Shown here: positions 48,561 to 59,584 of the stretch, piece after piece
Layout: each line of letters starts with the position of its first letter
How positions within the stretch are numbered: the stretch's first letter is position 1
DNA from: Sthenelais limicola
Taxonomy: Eukaryota; Annelida; Polychaeta; Phyllodocida; Sigalionidae
Assembly (NCBI GenBank): GCA_942159475.1
Contig: OW804096.1
Location: forward strand, 39,431,744-39,495,743
Direction: 5' to 3'
DNA: 64,000 bases
Made by a program: the position numbers and the translations under genes
The notes under the pieces: generated by a model
The model's input: only the letters and a program-made list of their open reading frames with translations
Databases searched by the model: none
Told to the model about the DNA's origin: nothing

Positions 48561-49330
48561 AGCCTCAGATTCTCCATTTTGGTGTTCTAAATTAACCAAC
48601 ATTTTCTTCCTCAATCTCAGAAAATCTCCAGCTCTGCACCCAAGCCCTGGCTGGTGGTGTTCAACAAATAGGGTTAAGGGCCAAAATGATAGATGTTCGA
48701 AATACTTGCTTGCACATGGAAGTCCCAATTTTACCTAATTTTATCAATGTATATTACATTTTATATATTTATAAAGTCACGTTCTATTTTTAAAAAAGGT
48801 TTTATTGGTCATGAAATTATGTTGATTTACTTATGGTTAATGAACACACCAGAGATAGTGTGATACTTGTACTATGCTACAAAGTACTGGGAGGTGTGGT
48901 ATGTAGGGTGGGCTCAGTTTGGACTAATCTGGTTGCTAGGCAGCCAGTGCTCCGGCCACGACACAGACATGCTTTGAATGAATGAATTTTAATTATTAGA
49001 ATTAGAATGAATTTTGATGTTTATCCAAGAATACCATTTTCTTCTTATATTAAATTCTCCTTCAATAATGCACAAGAATGACCCTAATCGCTGGCTATAT
49101 TCCATTATTATGATCAAAATGTGAAGTGCAACAATAAATTTGAAATAAGACTCAACAATAATTGAACTTGACAGAATAATTTGAATTCATTCTTGAAGGA
49201 TCTGAAGCAAAATAATGAGTATTAATGTAATAGAAACTCACTTCCCCCGTGACCAATCTGCTAAGAAATAATCCAATGTTAGCGTTAAAATTGTTATCTT
49301 TATACATGTTAATTATATCAGGCTGATATC

Positions 49331-51316
49331 ATGGACCGCACCACAAAAGCAGCATATATGGTGGGATACCGCAAGAGACGCAAACTGCTTCAGGAGGCCT
49401 GCGCTAGTGCAGCTGATGATTCCCCCTACTCATCAACTCACACTGAGACTGCTGAATTTCAGAACGGGACTGTTTGTCAAAGTGACAACAATATTCCCTC
49501 GTGTGAAAGTGATGGTGTGGGTGACGTGATTGATGACTGTCATACATTGGTTGACAGTGTGGATCCCGAAATTCTGGATTCATCTGATGAGGAGAACCAA
49601 GTTAACAATGCTGATGACAGGGACTGGCGCACATTGTTGGCCTTGCCTGAAACACAGGCATCATTAGCAGCAGAACTAGCTTCTTGAGCAGTTGAAGGGA
49701 ACGTACCCTGCAATACTGTCAGCCGTCTACTCACTGTGTTACAGAAGAGACTACCATTTTTACCTAAAGACAGTAGAACCTTGAAACAAACCATGAGAGT
49801 TGTTGATGTCCAGGCAAAAGCAGGGGGTAATTATGTTTACCTGGGGATTATACCTGGGCTTCTCTCATACCTCCAGAAATGCCCCGACTCCTGTGAGTTG
49901 CTGAGTCTCTCTGTGAACATTGATGGCATTCCTCTATATGATAGTAGTGGCTTGACACTTTGGCCAATTCTTGGTAGTATCAATGGAAATTCACCATTTG
50001 GTATAGCTCACTGGACAGGCTATGGTAAACCATCTGACGTTAATATTTATTTGTCAGACTTCCTTCAAGAACTTGAAGAGATCTCCACAACTGGTTTTAC
50101 AAATGGTGGCAGGAACTATGAAGTGAACTTGCGGGCATTTATATGTGATGCTCCAGCAAGATCTTTTCTCAAGTGTACAATTGGACATACAGGTTATTCA
50201 TCCTGTGAAAGGTGTGAAGTGATTGGTGTATATAATGGATCAGTACGTTTACTTGACTGTGATGCCACTAAAAGGACTGATGAACGGTTTGCACAAATGG
50301 CTTATGAGAATCATCAGATTTCTCCATCACCACTCAGTGCCAGTACTCTTAACATACCGATGGTGTCCTCATTTGTACTGGATTACATGCACCTAGTGTG
50401 TTTGGGGGTGCTAAAGAGAATGTTAGGACAGTGGGTACACAAGACGGGTGACACAAGATTCAAAATTGGGCAATCAAGAACAAATGCAATTTCATCCCAG
50501 CTCAAAGCAATGAGGCCCCATATTCCCTCAAATTTTCAAAGACGTCCACGTGGTTTGGATGAGCTTAAAAATTGGAAGGCAACAGAACTACGGTTCTTTT
50601 TGTTATATGGGGGTGTCATTACTTTAAAAGATAATGTGCCTGAAGAACAATATAACCACTTCATGTGTCTAAGTGTGGCAATGAGGATTCTCCTCTCACC
50701 TGAACTCATCCAGGAAAAGGCTAATCTCACCTATGCCAGTACACTGCTGAAACACTTTGTAAAAAATGCTATTATATTGTATGGGGATCGTTTTATTTGC
50801 TACAATGTCCACAGTTTAATTCATTTGGCTGATGACGTGGCTTACCATCACTTACCCTTGGACTGCCTCAGTGCTTTCCCATTTGAAAATTACTTGGGGA
50901 AACTCAAGGGCTACGTCCACAGTGGGTTCTGTCCTATACGCCAGATTGTCAAACGATTGGATGAATATAACAAACATCGAGATATTGGAAAAGAGATCAG
51001 TAGGAACAGGTCAGAGCTGTCTACCAAACTTAAAGAACGAGTATATATGTTAGAAGATGGAACATATGCACTTGTCACAGAAATATATCAGAATGAAACA
51101 GCAATGTGTCAGCTGATTAAAAAGGAGAGATGCACACCACTATTCAGCTATCCTTCATCTGGAGGACTATATGACATGATGCATATCAGTTCTCTTTCTC
51201 AAACTGCAATGAAGCGCATTTCAGTCAAGAAACTAAACCAACGTGCATTGATGTTACCTGTTGGAGGGGATGAAGGGGGATATGCTCTAATCCCTCTCGT
51301 TCATAAAGAGGCTTAG
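49331..51316 (+). pseudogene. Transposase-domain protein (TNP2/Transposase_21-like), one in-frame TGA
   Basis: A single long frame of 662 codons, open except for TGA at 49685-49687. The N-terminal part is Asp/Glu/Ser-rich with a basic start (YRKRRKLL). After the stop come RLPFLPKDSRTL, LSVNIDGIPLYDSS, FWPIL-like TLWPILGSINGNSPFGIA, FICDAPARSFL, a Zn-like GHTGYSSCERC, SSFVLDYMHLVCLGVLKRML and a DUF-like FENYLGKLKGYVHSG. This order is that of the animal 'transposase domain-containing' proteins related to plant CACTA TnpD. Acidic residues in NIDG and ICDAPA are candidate catalytic positions. Sequence on both sides of the TGA is co-linear with the family, where I expect a Trp before AV, so TGG to TGA is the likely change. 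It is preceded by an acceptor at 49321, so a 5' UTR intron is likely. Confidence 0.82.
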
Positions 51317-51576
51317 TTTATTGTTAAATGATCACAGGAATGGCAAAGAATAGCATCAGAGGTATAATAATATTTCCTGAATACACAATCTTTAATCTTA
51401 AAATGATACATCTCTATCCCTGCACCTCCACGCCATGACCCTGTTGTGCTCAGTTTTTATGCAGCTTATGGTACACTAGCATACATATAATTGTTCAGAT
51501 TTTTCAGCTATAACTGGATTTAAATTTCTTAATAATGATGTCAAACAACGTTTTAATGAACGTCTTTTTTTTCAGA

Positions 51577-54500
51577 ATGGCTGACTCAAAATATCAGAAG
51601 CTAATCTGGAAAGAGCGGGGTGAGATCAAGATTCGCAGAGTGCCTGTTTTGTGGATTAAGGAAAGTGTGGCAGGAAAACCTTTCCTCCTCTGGCCAAATA
51701 AAGTAGATCCAAGTAAGGATATTGAGGAACTGACGCATCCAACTGCCCAGTGGAGGTTCTTCAAAATAATCCAAAGACTTGAGTTCTGTGGTAAGATTAT
51801 TTGATATTCATTGTTTTTAATAATTAGTATAGATGTTGCACTGATACTGTACTTAAGGTATTTTATATGAAAGATTTAATGTAGAACTTTATATAACAGC
51901 ATGAAAGGTTCATCATTAATGTAGAGCTAATAAAAGTAATTGATCCAATCCAGATAACTGGCAGAATGAATCTACTGATGAGGAGACAGAAGAAGATGAT
52001 GCACCCAAAGGGGATGGGAGACTGAAACGGCGCATGAAACAGCCTGAGAGCAACAATGGTAAGGCAAGATATTTTGTGCCTTCATGCAATATTATTTTTT
52101 GAACAGTGGATATATAATTACAAAAATACATTACAGATATTTATGATAGATATGCATCAAGATATGCAGAGATGACTATTACCTAAAATGCAATGATTAA
52201 AGACGTGTTATTAAATGATAGATTGCTATAGTGTTATATAATTATGGTCTTCAATACATTTTTTTTATAAAGGCATATTCATAAGACATTAATGTTGGTG
52301 AAGCAATTACTGTACATTAAACCACTGAACTGCCATGTATCATTTTTATCGTTACAGAGGAGGCCATAACTGAAATCAGGAGGCAGCTTCAGAAGGAGGC
52401 CAAGTCAGCAAAGACTAGTAAGTGATGATTTTAAGTCATATTATAGCTAAAATATTTCTATTCGGAAAATGTTTTACAAAGAATCTTTGAGAGTAATTTT
52501 ATTACTAAAATAAGCGTTTTATCATACTGAGAAACAATTACACTGAGAATCCATTTACCAAAATGCTCACTAGAGTCCTTATCTACTTGTTTTCTTGTTA
52601 TCATAGATATGGAGCTCCCTGATGCACCAGCAACTCTGTCTGGCCGCCAACCCCCTGGGACACCATCATCTAACATGACTTCATCGTTGTCTTTGGTTCG
52701 ACCAGATGAGAAGGAACCAAATCCAGATCCAAGTGATCTAGATGACTCAGATTCTGATCCAACATTCAAGACTTGTATAGATGCTGATAATGAAAGTTCA
52801 GATGACGACTATGATGATGATGAGAAAGCTCATAAGACAATAATGGAAGCAACAAAAACGCCTAAGAAGTGTAAAAAGAAGACTTCTCTCTCAAATCCTA
52901 AATTTACTACATCAACCACCAAAGCAACGCATGGTAAAGTTCACGATTGTAGTAGAGCAGCCTTTCCCAGCCCAAAGGTGAGAGGAACTAACATACCAAT
53001 ACAGAAGACTGCTCTTGCAAATGCCAAATTGCCCACATCAACCCCAAAAGCAGTGCCTGGTACAAGTAAAGAGCAACAGTCATCCTTATCGACAGCACCA
53101 GCATCAGGGAAACAGAAGAGACCACATGTAAATGCATCCAAACATATTCTCCGTTTTGATGATAGTAACAATCGTAGTCCCTCAGCTAGGACACCAACAT
53201 CAGTCCATAACACTTCAGTAAACAGTACATCAAATTCGGAGAGTGCAGTAAAAAGACCACTAATGGATATGGCTAGTAAGTAATGAATTGATTCAATGAC
53301 AATTGAATTAGAACCCACATAATGATGTAATTGTAAACAATTGGGAAACCTAGGTATGTGCTTTAATGTAATGAAACATTTAAAAGAAAAGAATTCTTTG
53401 GTATTGTAGATCGGCCCTGACAGTAACCAATTTTATGTTATTGAAGAGGTTTTAATTCATGGAAATACTCTATTGGTCAAAGCAACAAAAGTGGTATAAC
53501 TGTGATTATTTTTATTTGCAGCATTCCAGTGGCAAATGTTCTCGATGATGGCTAAGTTACAACAGACAGTGGAGGACAGAATGGAGGACCTGCGTAGCAG
53601 ACTGGATCGTCTGGAACGTAAAGAACGTGGCACAACAATAAGTAATGGGATGCGTCTCCTACCAGTACCAATGACCACCAAGGAAGCTGTGGAGGGTTTG
53701 GACGAGTTGTTGGAGTATCCCAATAACAGGAAAGCAATTGTAAGTCACTCCTATATATATGTCCTGAGTATGTTTATGTAGAATGGATAGTGGGGATTGG
53801 TTTGTCAGCTAATGATATTTGGCTTCATAGGCTGCGTTTTTTTAACAGAATTGTTATTCAGGTAGCTTTATATACATACAGCATACCTAACAAATGAATA
53901 ATAAAACACTCATTCAAGGAATAGTTTTCATTATGTCCTGACTATTATATCTAAGTTAAGAAGATATTGGGATTTTCCTTCTATATGATTCTACTATATC
54001 TACACACGATTATAACTACTTGTAAACATGATATGCCACTATATACCACTAATTCTCTATTTTAGGTTGAGCTCCTGTCACAGGTTGGTGGGCTCACACC
54101 TTCGAAACTCACCATAAACATCATGAACCGACTAATGGACTGTGAGGCTGGAAAGCATTTTAATATTAGGGGGACTGCTATGAAGGTCTCCTTCACAAAT
54201 TATCGGCTCTACAATGTGGTTTTTGGTGAGTACTTATCTCATCTCAATTCTCAAACATTATGGGGAAATACTGTTATGTTTAGTCCCAGTCATGCTATTT
54301 AAGCACCATGAAGGCAATTTTATCATTCAGCATAAATCTACGGAATACGGAATACGGAATACCCTAATGCTATGAAAGGTTCTATCTCACATAATACACT
54401 CATTAAAATCATTATCTAAACATATCATGTATAACAAATATTTCCAAGTTGTATAAATTTACTTTTGTATTGATTAATCATGTTTCATATCAGGTTCCAT

Positions 54501-54790
54501 GCTCATATGTTGTGTGAATTCAGACTTATTGTGATGCTTTTCTATAATTATATGTTACAGAAGCTGTTAAGTTGGCATTCCCTACTGAAAAGGCCAACAT
54601 GGATACTACGATCCGTGGGGCAATAGTTGATAACCTGCGTTGTGCTGGATCCAAATCAAACCGACGGGAGAAGGAGGCAAAAGAGAAAGCTGCAGCAGCT
54701 GCCCACAATCACACAGCAAACAATACCCATATAGGGAGGGAAGAGTCTGTGGAACATGATCAATACTTGGATAACATAACATCAACATAA
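51577..54790 (+). CDS. DUF4806-like protein, second gene of the CACTA-like element
   Basis: Seven exons whose phases all join: 51577-51790, 51954-52058, 52358-52417, 52607-53275, 53522-53739, 54066-54225, 54561-54790; 551 residues. The ATG lies 1 nt after an acceptor (TTTTTTTTCAG). The N-terminal exon (WKERGEIKIRRVPVLWIKES, FLLWPNK) looks like a small folded domain. The middle is acidic then Ser/Thr/Lys-rich (DLDDSDSDP; SSDDDYDDDEK), typical of disordered nuclear proteins. A coiled coil follows (MAKLQQTVEDRMEDLRSRLD). The C-terminal domain, LPVPMTTKEAVEGLDELL, VELLSQVGGLTP, LMDCEAGKHFNIRG, FTNYRLYNVVFEAVK and IVDNLRC, fits DUF4806. The basic tail is REKEAKEKAAAAA. All splice sites are intact, so the gene appears functional. 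By position it may be the TnpA-like DNA-binding partner of the transposase; that role is inferred. Confidence 0.82.
53782..53877 (+). repeat. 96-bp repeat, copy 1 (intron 5 of the DUF4806-like gene)
   Basis: AATGGATAGTGGGGATTGGT ... GGTAGCTTTATATACAT. It is about 92/96 identical to 54933-55028 in the same orientation. Confidence 0.9.
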
Positions 54791-54800
54791 ATAGGGTGTT

Positions 54801-55440
54801 TATAATTAATTATCATGTGTAGTTGCGTTTGATCTTTCAATTCATTTTACCAACTGTGTATTTGATGTGCATATTGCCCCGTATCTTCCCTATTTGTGTT
54901 TAAAATCACAGTTTTATACGCTCAAAATCAACAATGGATAGTGGGGATTGGTTTGTCAGTTAATGATATTTGGCTTCATAGGCTGCGGGTTTTTAACAGA
55001 ATTGTTATTCGGGTAGCTTTATATACATGTGAAGTATAACATTTTACTACACCCACCGTCATTGAAAAGATTTTTGACTAACCACCAATTTTAATGGAGT
55101 GGGATTTATAATTAATTGTATGCGTAGTTGCGTTTTCCCTTTAATTACATTTCACAGACTGTATATTAAATGCACATATTGCCCCATATCTTCCCTATCT
55201 GTGTAGCAAATTTCAGCATTGTGCTCTGAAGATCAACGATGATAATAACCTTTTACTGTACCCACCATCATTGAAAGGGTTTTTGACTAACCACGGATTT
55301 CAATGTAGAGTCATTTCTAATTAATTATTACGCATTTTACATTTCAACTTTAAGCACATTGTACAGACTGTATACTTAATCTGAATATTGGCCCTTATCT
55401 CCCATACCAATGTTTTAAATCTCAGCTCAGAAGTCACAAA
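54801..55440. repeat. About 210-bp unit repeated three times after the DUF4806-like gene
   Basis: Unit starts TATAATTAAT at 54801, 55107 and 55316. Each continues with a GTAGTTGCG/ACGCATTTT-like segment, a TATTGCCCCGTATCTTCCCT-like segment, then CACCCACC.TCATTGAAA and TTTTTGACTAACCAC. Spacing is 306 and 209 bp; removing the 96-bp insertion from unit 1 makes both about 210. Units are considerably diverged. They begin just after the stop codon and probably lie in the 3' UTR or subterminal region. Confidence 0.75.
54933..55028 (+). repeat. 96-bp repeat, copy 2, inserted in a 210-bp unit
   Basis: Same sequence and orientation as 53782-53877. Comparison with unit 2 shows the base unit continuing on both sides (GCTCAAAATCAAC before, CATTTTACTACACCCACC after), so this block interrupts unit 1. 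Confidence 0.9.
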
Positions 55441-55444
55441 AAAA

Positions 55445-55990
55445 CCAGATGGTTTTGTTTTACAGCACCCACTGTGTTTGCATGAACCCCTTTAAACAAT
55501 AAGGTATACAGAAAGGATATAAATAATGTAACTACTTTTCCCTTGAAGTATTACAGGGGCCTATATTGTGATGTTGGAATGAGAGCAATCAGTATGTCAG
55601 AAGTAATATCTATATGGTTATAATGTTTTTGTTTTGTTTTGTTTTGTTTTAGACATTTATTAAAAATCCATATTGATGTTTCAACTTTTTTAATCGATTG
55701 TAAATTTGGAAATTGCATCGTTGTCTCTTGTTGGATTGGTGTTATCTGTTTATGAATAATTCAGGAAGAAATAAAAAACAAGATCAGTCAATTACACTTG
55801 CATTGTTTTTATCATAATAAAGTAAAGAAAATCCATAGCAGCGCCCATGGTGCCCTATATTAACACAACTCAACAATAATAACTCACAAGAGTAATAGCT
55901 AATAGCTAATCATAAATACGAATCAATATTGCCCCTGCCACGGTGCCCCCGCCCCCTCCCCCAGCACATACATAAGTGCAGTCCCTCAGC
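55445..55990. other. Gene-free part of the CACTA-like element
   Basis: AT-rich, with a short TTTTG microsatellite near 55,628. No coding exon is seen. Confidence 0.5.
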
Positions 55991-55994
55991 AGCA

Positions 55995-56138
55995 GTAGCG
56001 CGACGTTCATATAGTGCTTAACTGCGGTCGCCGCATTCACATGTTGCCGCGGCGACCGCGGCAACAGGATCGCGTCACCGCGAGTAACGCTTGCCGCTGT
56101 TTGACTCCCGTGGTGATCGCAGTCAATTGTCGCGCTAC
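55995..56138. repeat. GC-rich foldback block with competing hairpins
   Basis: Outer inverted pair GTAGCGCGAC (55995-56004) and GTCGCGCTAC (56129-56138). Inside, GTTGCCGCGG-CGA-CCGCGGCAAC (56043-56065) is a perfect 10-bp hairpin. Alternatively GCGGTCGCCGC (56024-56034) pairs with GCGGCGACCGC (56049-56059), which overlaps that hairpin. The block is far more GC- and CpG-rich than its surroundings. It may be a small foldback insertion or a structural element of the transposon. Confidence 0.75.
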
Positions 56139-56897
56139 CAACTGCGGTGTAAAGTGCGTTGGGGTGTGTCGGGTTCTTAAGACTTGACTTGAATACCAAT
56201 GGATCACCTTGTACTGTCTGGAAAGCCTGTGTGGTAGAATATTTTTCATTTATCCTTTGAATCATATCCAATGTTATGTGACAACATTTCTTTTTTTTTC
56301 TATTATTCAAATGTTTAATAATTGTTTTTTTAAAACAAGCTGCGACGAATTCTTTTTTCCCCCACCTATAAGTATTACTAGTTTTTTTCTACCTTCTCAG
56401 GCATAGAGTTAACAACAAGCTAGCCGCTTCAATTTATCTACAATTGTAGCATTCATGTACCATCAAGGCAATACGCCTTTTGTTTCATTAAATCCTAGCA
56501 TCTTATAATTACCATCAAATAACATTACCGATATTTGATACAAGACCATAGGCGCCGACACCGCCCTGTCAATTGCGCTCCATAAACATCCAACTTTTGT
56601 TTCCAATTTATCATTAATACTTGCGTTGCCGCCCTGTTTAATCCTCCAGCTTTAACAACAGTCTGGCCGATGCGCCTACCAAAAGCAGGAAAATTCCTCC
56701 TTTTTTTTTATTAATCTGACTTTATTTTCAGCGTTCAAGTAGCTATACCTACAGCTTGCTCCATAGAATTTGCGCCGAATTTTTAGTCATGTCGGCGACG
56801 AATTTTGCCTGTCGGCGCCGCTTTTTTACCTATAGTGGAGTCGCCCTATTATAGATCTATGCAATATATACATCATTTATGACATCTGTCTTCATCA

Positions 56898-57090
56898 AAT
56901 TCGGTGGTGTAGTGGTGAAGAAGCTCGCTTGTGAATCCTAAGGTTGCTAGATCAAACCCAAGCATGGGTAAGTTTTTTTTCTCTGTTTGGCATCAGTGGT
57001 TCTACACTAGTGGCCGTCATGCACTAATGGTCACGCCAGTTTGTCTGGCACTGGCCGGCTGGCCTAATCCTAATCCTTTAGCTTTCCCAG
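56898..57090 (+). repeat. tRNA-derived SINE
   Basis: The head TTCGGTGGTGTAGTGGTGAA (about 56,900) carries an A-box-like segment, and GGTTGCTAGATCAAACCC (about 56,942) a degenerate B-box about 40 nt later, as in RNA polymerase III promoters of tRNA-derived SINEs. The tRNA-unrelated body extends to about 57,090, where the transposon's subterminal repeats begin. The parent tRNA is not assigned. It sits just inside the right end of the CACTA-like element. Confidence 0.55.
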
Positions 57091-57099
57091 GTACCAGTC

Positions 57100-57214
57100 G
57101 CAGGTACGAAAAACGCCGCGCGAATACGCTGAGACGAAAAATTTCGTATCAAAAGTGGGGACAAGAATTTCGTATCCAATTTCGTATCGCGCGGGTACGG
57201 TGCGCAGGACAGTG
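57100..57214. repeat. Right subterminal region and inverted end of the CACTA-like element
   Basis: TACGAAAAAC at 57105, GAGACGAAA at 57131, and ATTTCGTATC at 57141, 57167 and 57179. The last runs straight into the 32-bp terminal repeat (57183-57214, ending GGACAGTG), followed by TA. Confidence 0.8.
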
Positions 57215-57219
57215 TATAG

Positions 57220-59575
57220 CAAGAACAACATAGTATTGCGTATGAGGGGGGCTATATTCTCTGTGTATATATATACAAGGAGAATATAGGCCACTGAAGA
57301 CGCCATACTGTACTATTCTTGTTTTTATTCCATGATTCTTAACTTAAAACAACTTTATTTGCATAAATTTCATCAAACTGTGATGTTCGCATAGTCTCGA
57401 ACGGTCGTGACAATACACAGAGATTATATTGTACACCTTGTGAGCGGCAAATCATGGAATAAATGATTTTGTCTATCTGACGGGTCCAGTTTTCCTCTAT
57501 TTTGGGGTTCAGGACGGGCTTTTATGATTTAGGGAAAACCTTATTAATATCTCTCATTATTATCTCACCATACCTGTTTAAACTAAAAAGATATATTATT
57601 AAATGTTTTGATTTAAACAAATTTCCAATGATCACCTCAAGGCATTCCCCCGGAATTCAGCACTGCCCCAATTGTATTCCTCATTGCATTCCCCCAGAAA
57701 TCAGCATTCCCTGTCCTGAATGGGTTAGAAAAGACAGGGAGGAAGACAGGGAATTTGAGACAAAAAGACGGAAAGAGATATGGAGACAGGGACAGGGGAA
57801 GAGGGTTCTATTTGAGTAATTATGAATCGAATAACAGGAATAAAGAGGTTAAAACTTTGAACAAATCCTGTGAGCTTGGTGGTAGGAGGATTGGAAGGAT
57901 AGGGAGGAATATGTTACTGACTTACGTTCATTCTTACGATACAGCTAGAACTCTGTTGCTATGACAATATGATCGGTCTAATGGCACAGCATTGAACCTT
58001 TTTGACACTCGTTCGCTGACTGTCCAGCTACTATACTGCTTTCTTATGGAAAGTCAAATCTAAACAGGTGGGCGTAAATAAGTGTGTATAGATATAATTT
58101 GAACGCTTTATTAAACCCTCATTTTCTATGAATTCACACCTAAAACATAGTAGAACAGGTTGCACCCATTATTATTTGCCCATATTTGGGAGCTTCTGAT
58201 TTTAAAGGCAAACAAATTGTCTTGATACAATTGTTTCCCATGATGACGTCAACCATTGCTATGACAAAAGAACGTCACAAAAGGGCAACATTTTCCTAAA
58301 AGGGAATTTTTAAAGCCACATAAAGAGCGAATATATTAAATCCTGAGTAAAGAATCATGCTCAGGGTTAAAAAGCACCACCTTTCATTATATTACCTAAA
58401 TACAAGTTATTAAATACTACCTAAATAATCAATCCTGTCAAATCCTGACTGGAAGTTAAATACAAAATTGGATGCTAAATAAAGATTTGTCCATTCGTGG
58501 GCTGCACTGCATCTATTTCATGGGAATGAGACATATGTGAAAGGTTTTTTTTCGGAGAGGCAGCATAAATGATTGTAAAATATAGAATCCATTTTTTTAA
58601 AACAGTACCCGTTGTACAGTTACCTCTTGTGGAACTTGCTTAATGACTGAAGGAATTAAAACGATTATTAGGACTAAGAAGGTCCAAGGTACTTTATTTT
58701 CTGAACATAAGTTGGCCTTTGTTTAAGCAACTACTTGTCTATGCCACGTTTATGATAAGATTAGATTAAGATTAAGATTATGTCAATATGGGATGAGGAC
58801 ATGCTGGGAGAGAATCCGTTTAGGTTAGACATACAAATATTTTGCAATTTCTTTTCGGAAACTGGAACAACAATAAATATTTCATGTTAAACAAGGCATG
58901 TTTTCTATAGACTTTACACCGTCAAAAATGAAAATATATCTGGAGAACTATAACGACTATACACTATTGGAATGTATGCCAAATCAAACTAGATCTTAAA
59001 ACAAATGCGCACTTAGTTGGCAGTTGGATATCAGCAATCTATTGATATGAAGTTTGAATTACATAAGTTTTGCAAAATGGTCATAATCATGTTCTTCCAA
59101 CATCACCAATATTTTTAATTTCCGACAAGTGGCAACATGAACGTCATCTTAAATTTGGAACAGGATTGATGTGATATATTAACCTTCAAATCATTTTACA
59201 AATATTCCAATTCAAGGAATTACATAGCCTTGGACAACTACCTGGACCCTACAAATCTCATAATTCAAATTTCAAATAATGATTTAGACCCGTGTGCAAG
59301 AATAAACAAAATAAGCATTTTATTACGAAATATATGTGTTTTGCAGACGGATCATAATTCATGAGCTGTGTTTCAATTAAACGCTACCTCATGCATAAAC
59401 ACACACATGATGGCAAGCAAGGGACTCTGCACCACCTGGCATTATGCCAACTGTTTGAGGGTTTGTATAACTCTATTTGGGAACACATTAGTATGGATGA
59501 TAATATAATTATTCTAACACATTCAGGTATTGATTCGATATTGGATAGGGAGTTAACAAGTGTGAAGTGTGTCAA
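57220..59575. other. Gene-free stretch
   Basis: AT-rich. The plus frame 57,502-57,819 lacks any recognised domain and ends in a Lys/Arg/Glu-rich run from a purine tract. No gene is called. Confidence 0.5.
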
Positions 59576-59584
59576 TGGATTTTG

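Larger units (their letters stand above)
46420..49320. other. 5' part of the CACTA-like element, no identified coding exon
   Basis: About 2.9 kb before the transposase ATG. It contains a TATA-like site near 47,613, a possible 5' non-coding exon and a dispersed repeat at 48.5 kb. A CpG-rich patch at 46,700-46,880 has an open frame without a recognisable domain. Confidence 0.5.
46204..57214 (+). mobile_element. 11.0-kb CACTA/EnSpm-like DNA transposon with two genes
   Basis: The ends are 32-bp inverted repeats. Left (46204-46235) starts CACTCTCCCGCGCGCC and right (57183-57214, read in reverse) starts CACTGTCCTGCGCACC; both continue GTACCCGCGCGATACG, giving 29/32 matches. TA flanks both (46202-46203, 57215-57216). 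Subterminal zones share TACGAAAAAC (46336, 57105), GAGACGAAA (46362, 57131) and several ATTTCGTATC copies. CACT ends plus subterminal repeats are hallmarks of CACTA/EnSpm elements. Inside, on the plus strand, are a transposase-domain gene (49331-51316) and a multi-exon DUF4806-like gene (51577-54790), matching the TnpD/TnpA arrangement of plant CACTA elements. CACTA usually duplicates 3 bp, so the TA flank is atypical. The transposase has one premature stop, so this copy is probably not autonomous now. Confidence 0.8.

Noticed and set aside
56905..56965. Functional tRNA gene
   Set aside because: A- and B-box-like segments are present, but no cloverleaf with matching acceptor stem can be drawn, so a SINE head is the better reading.
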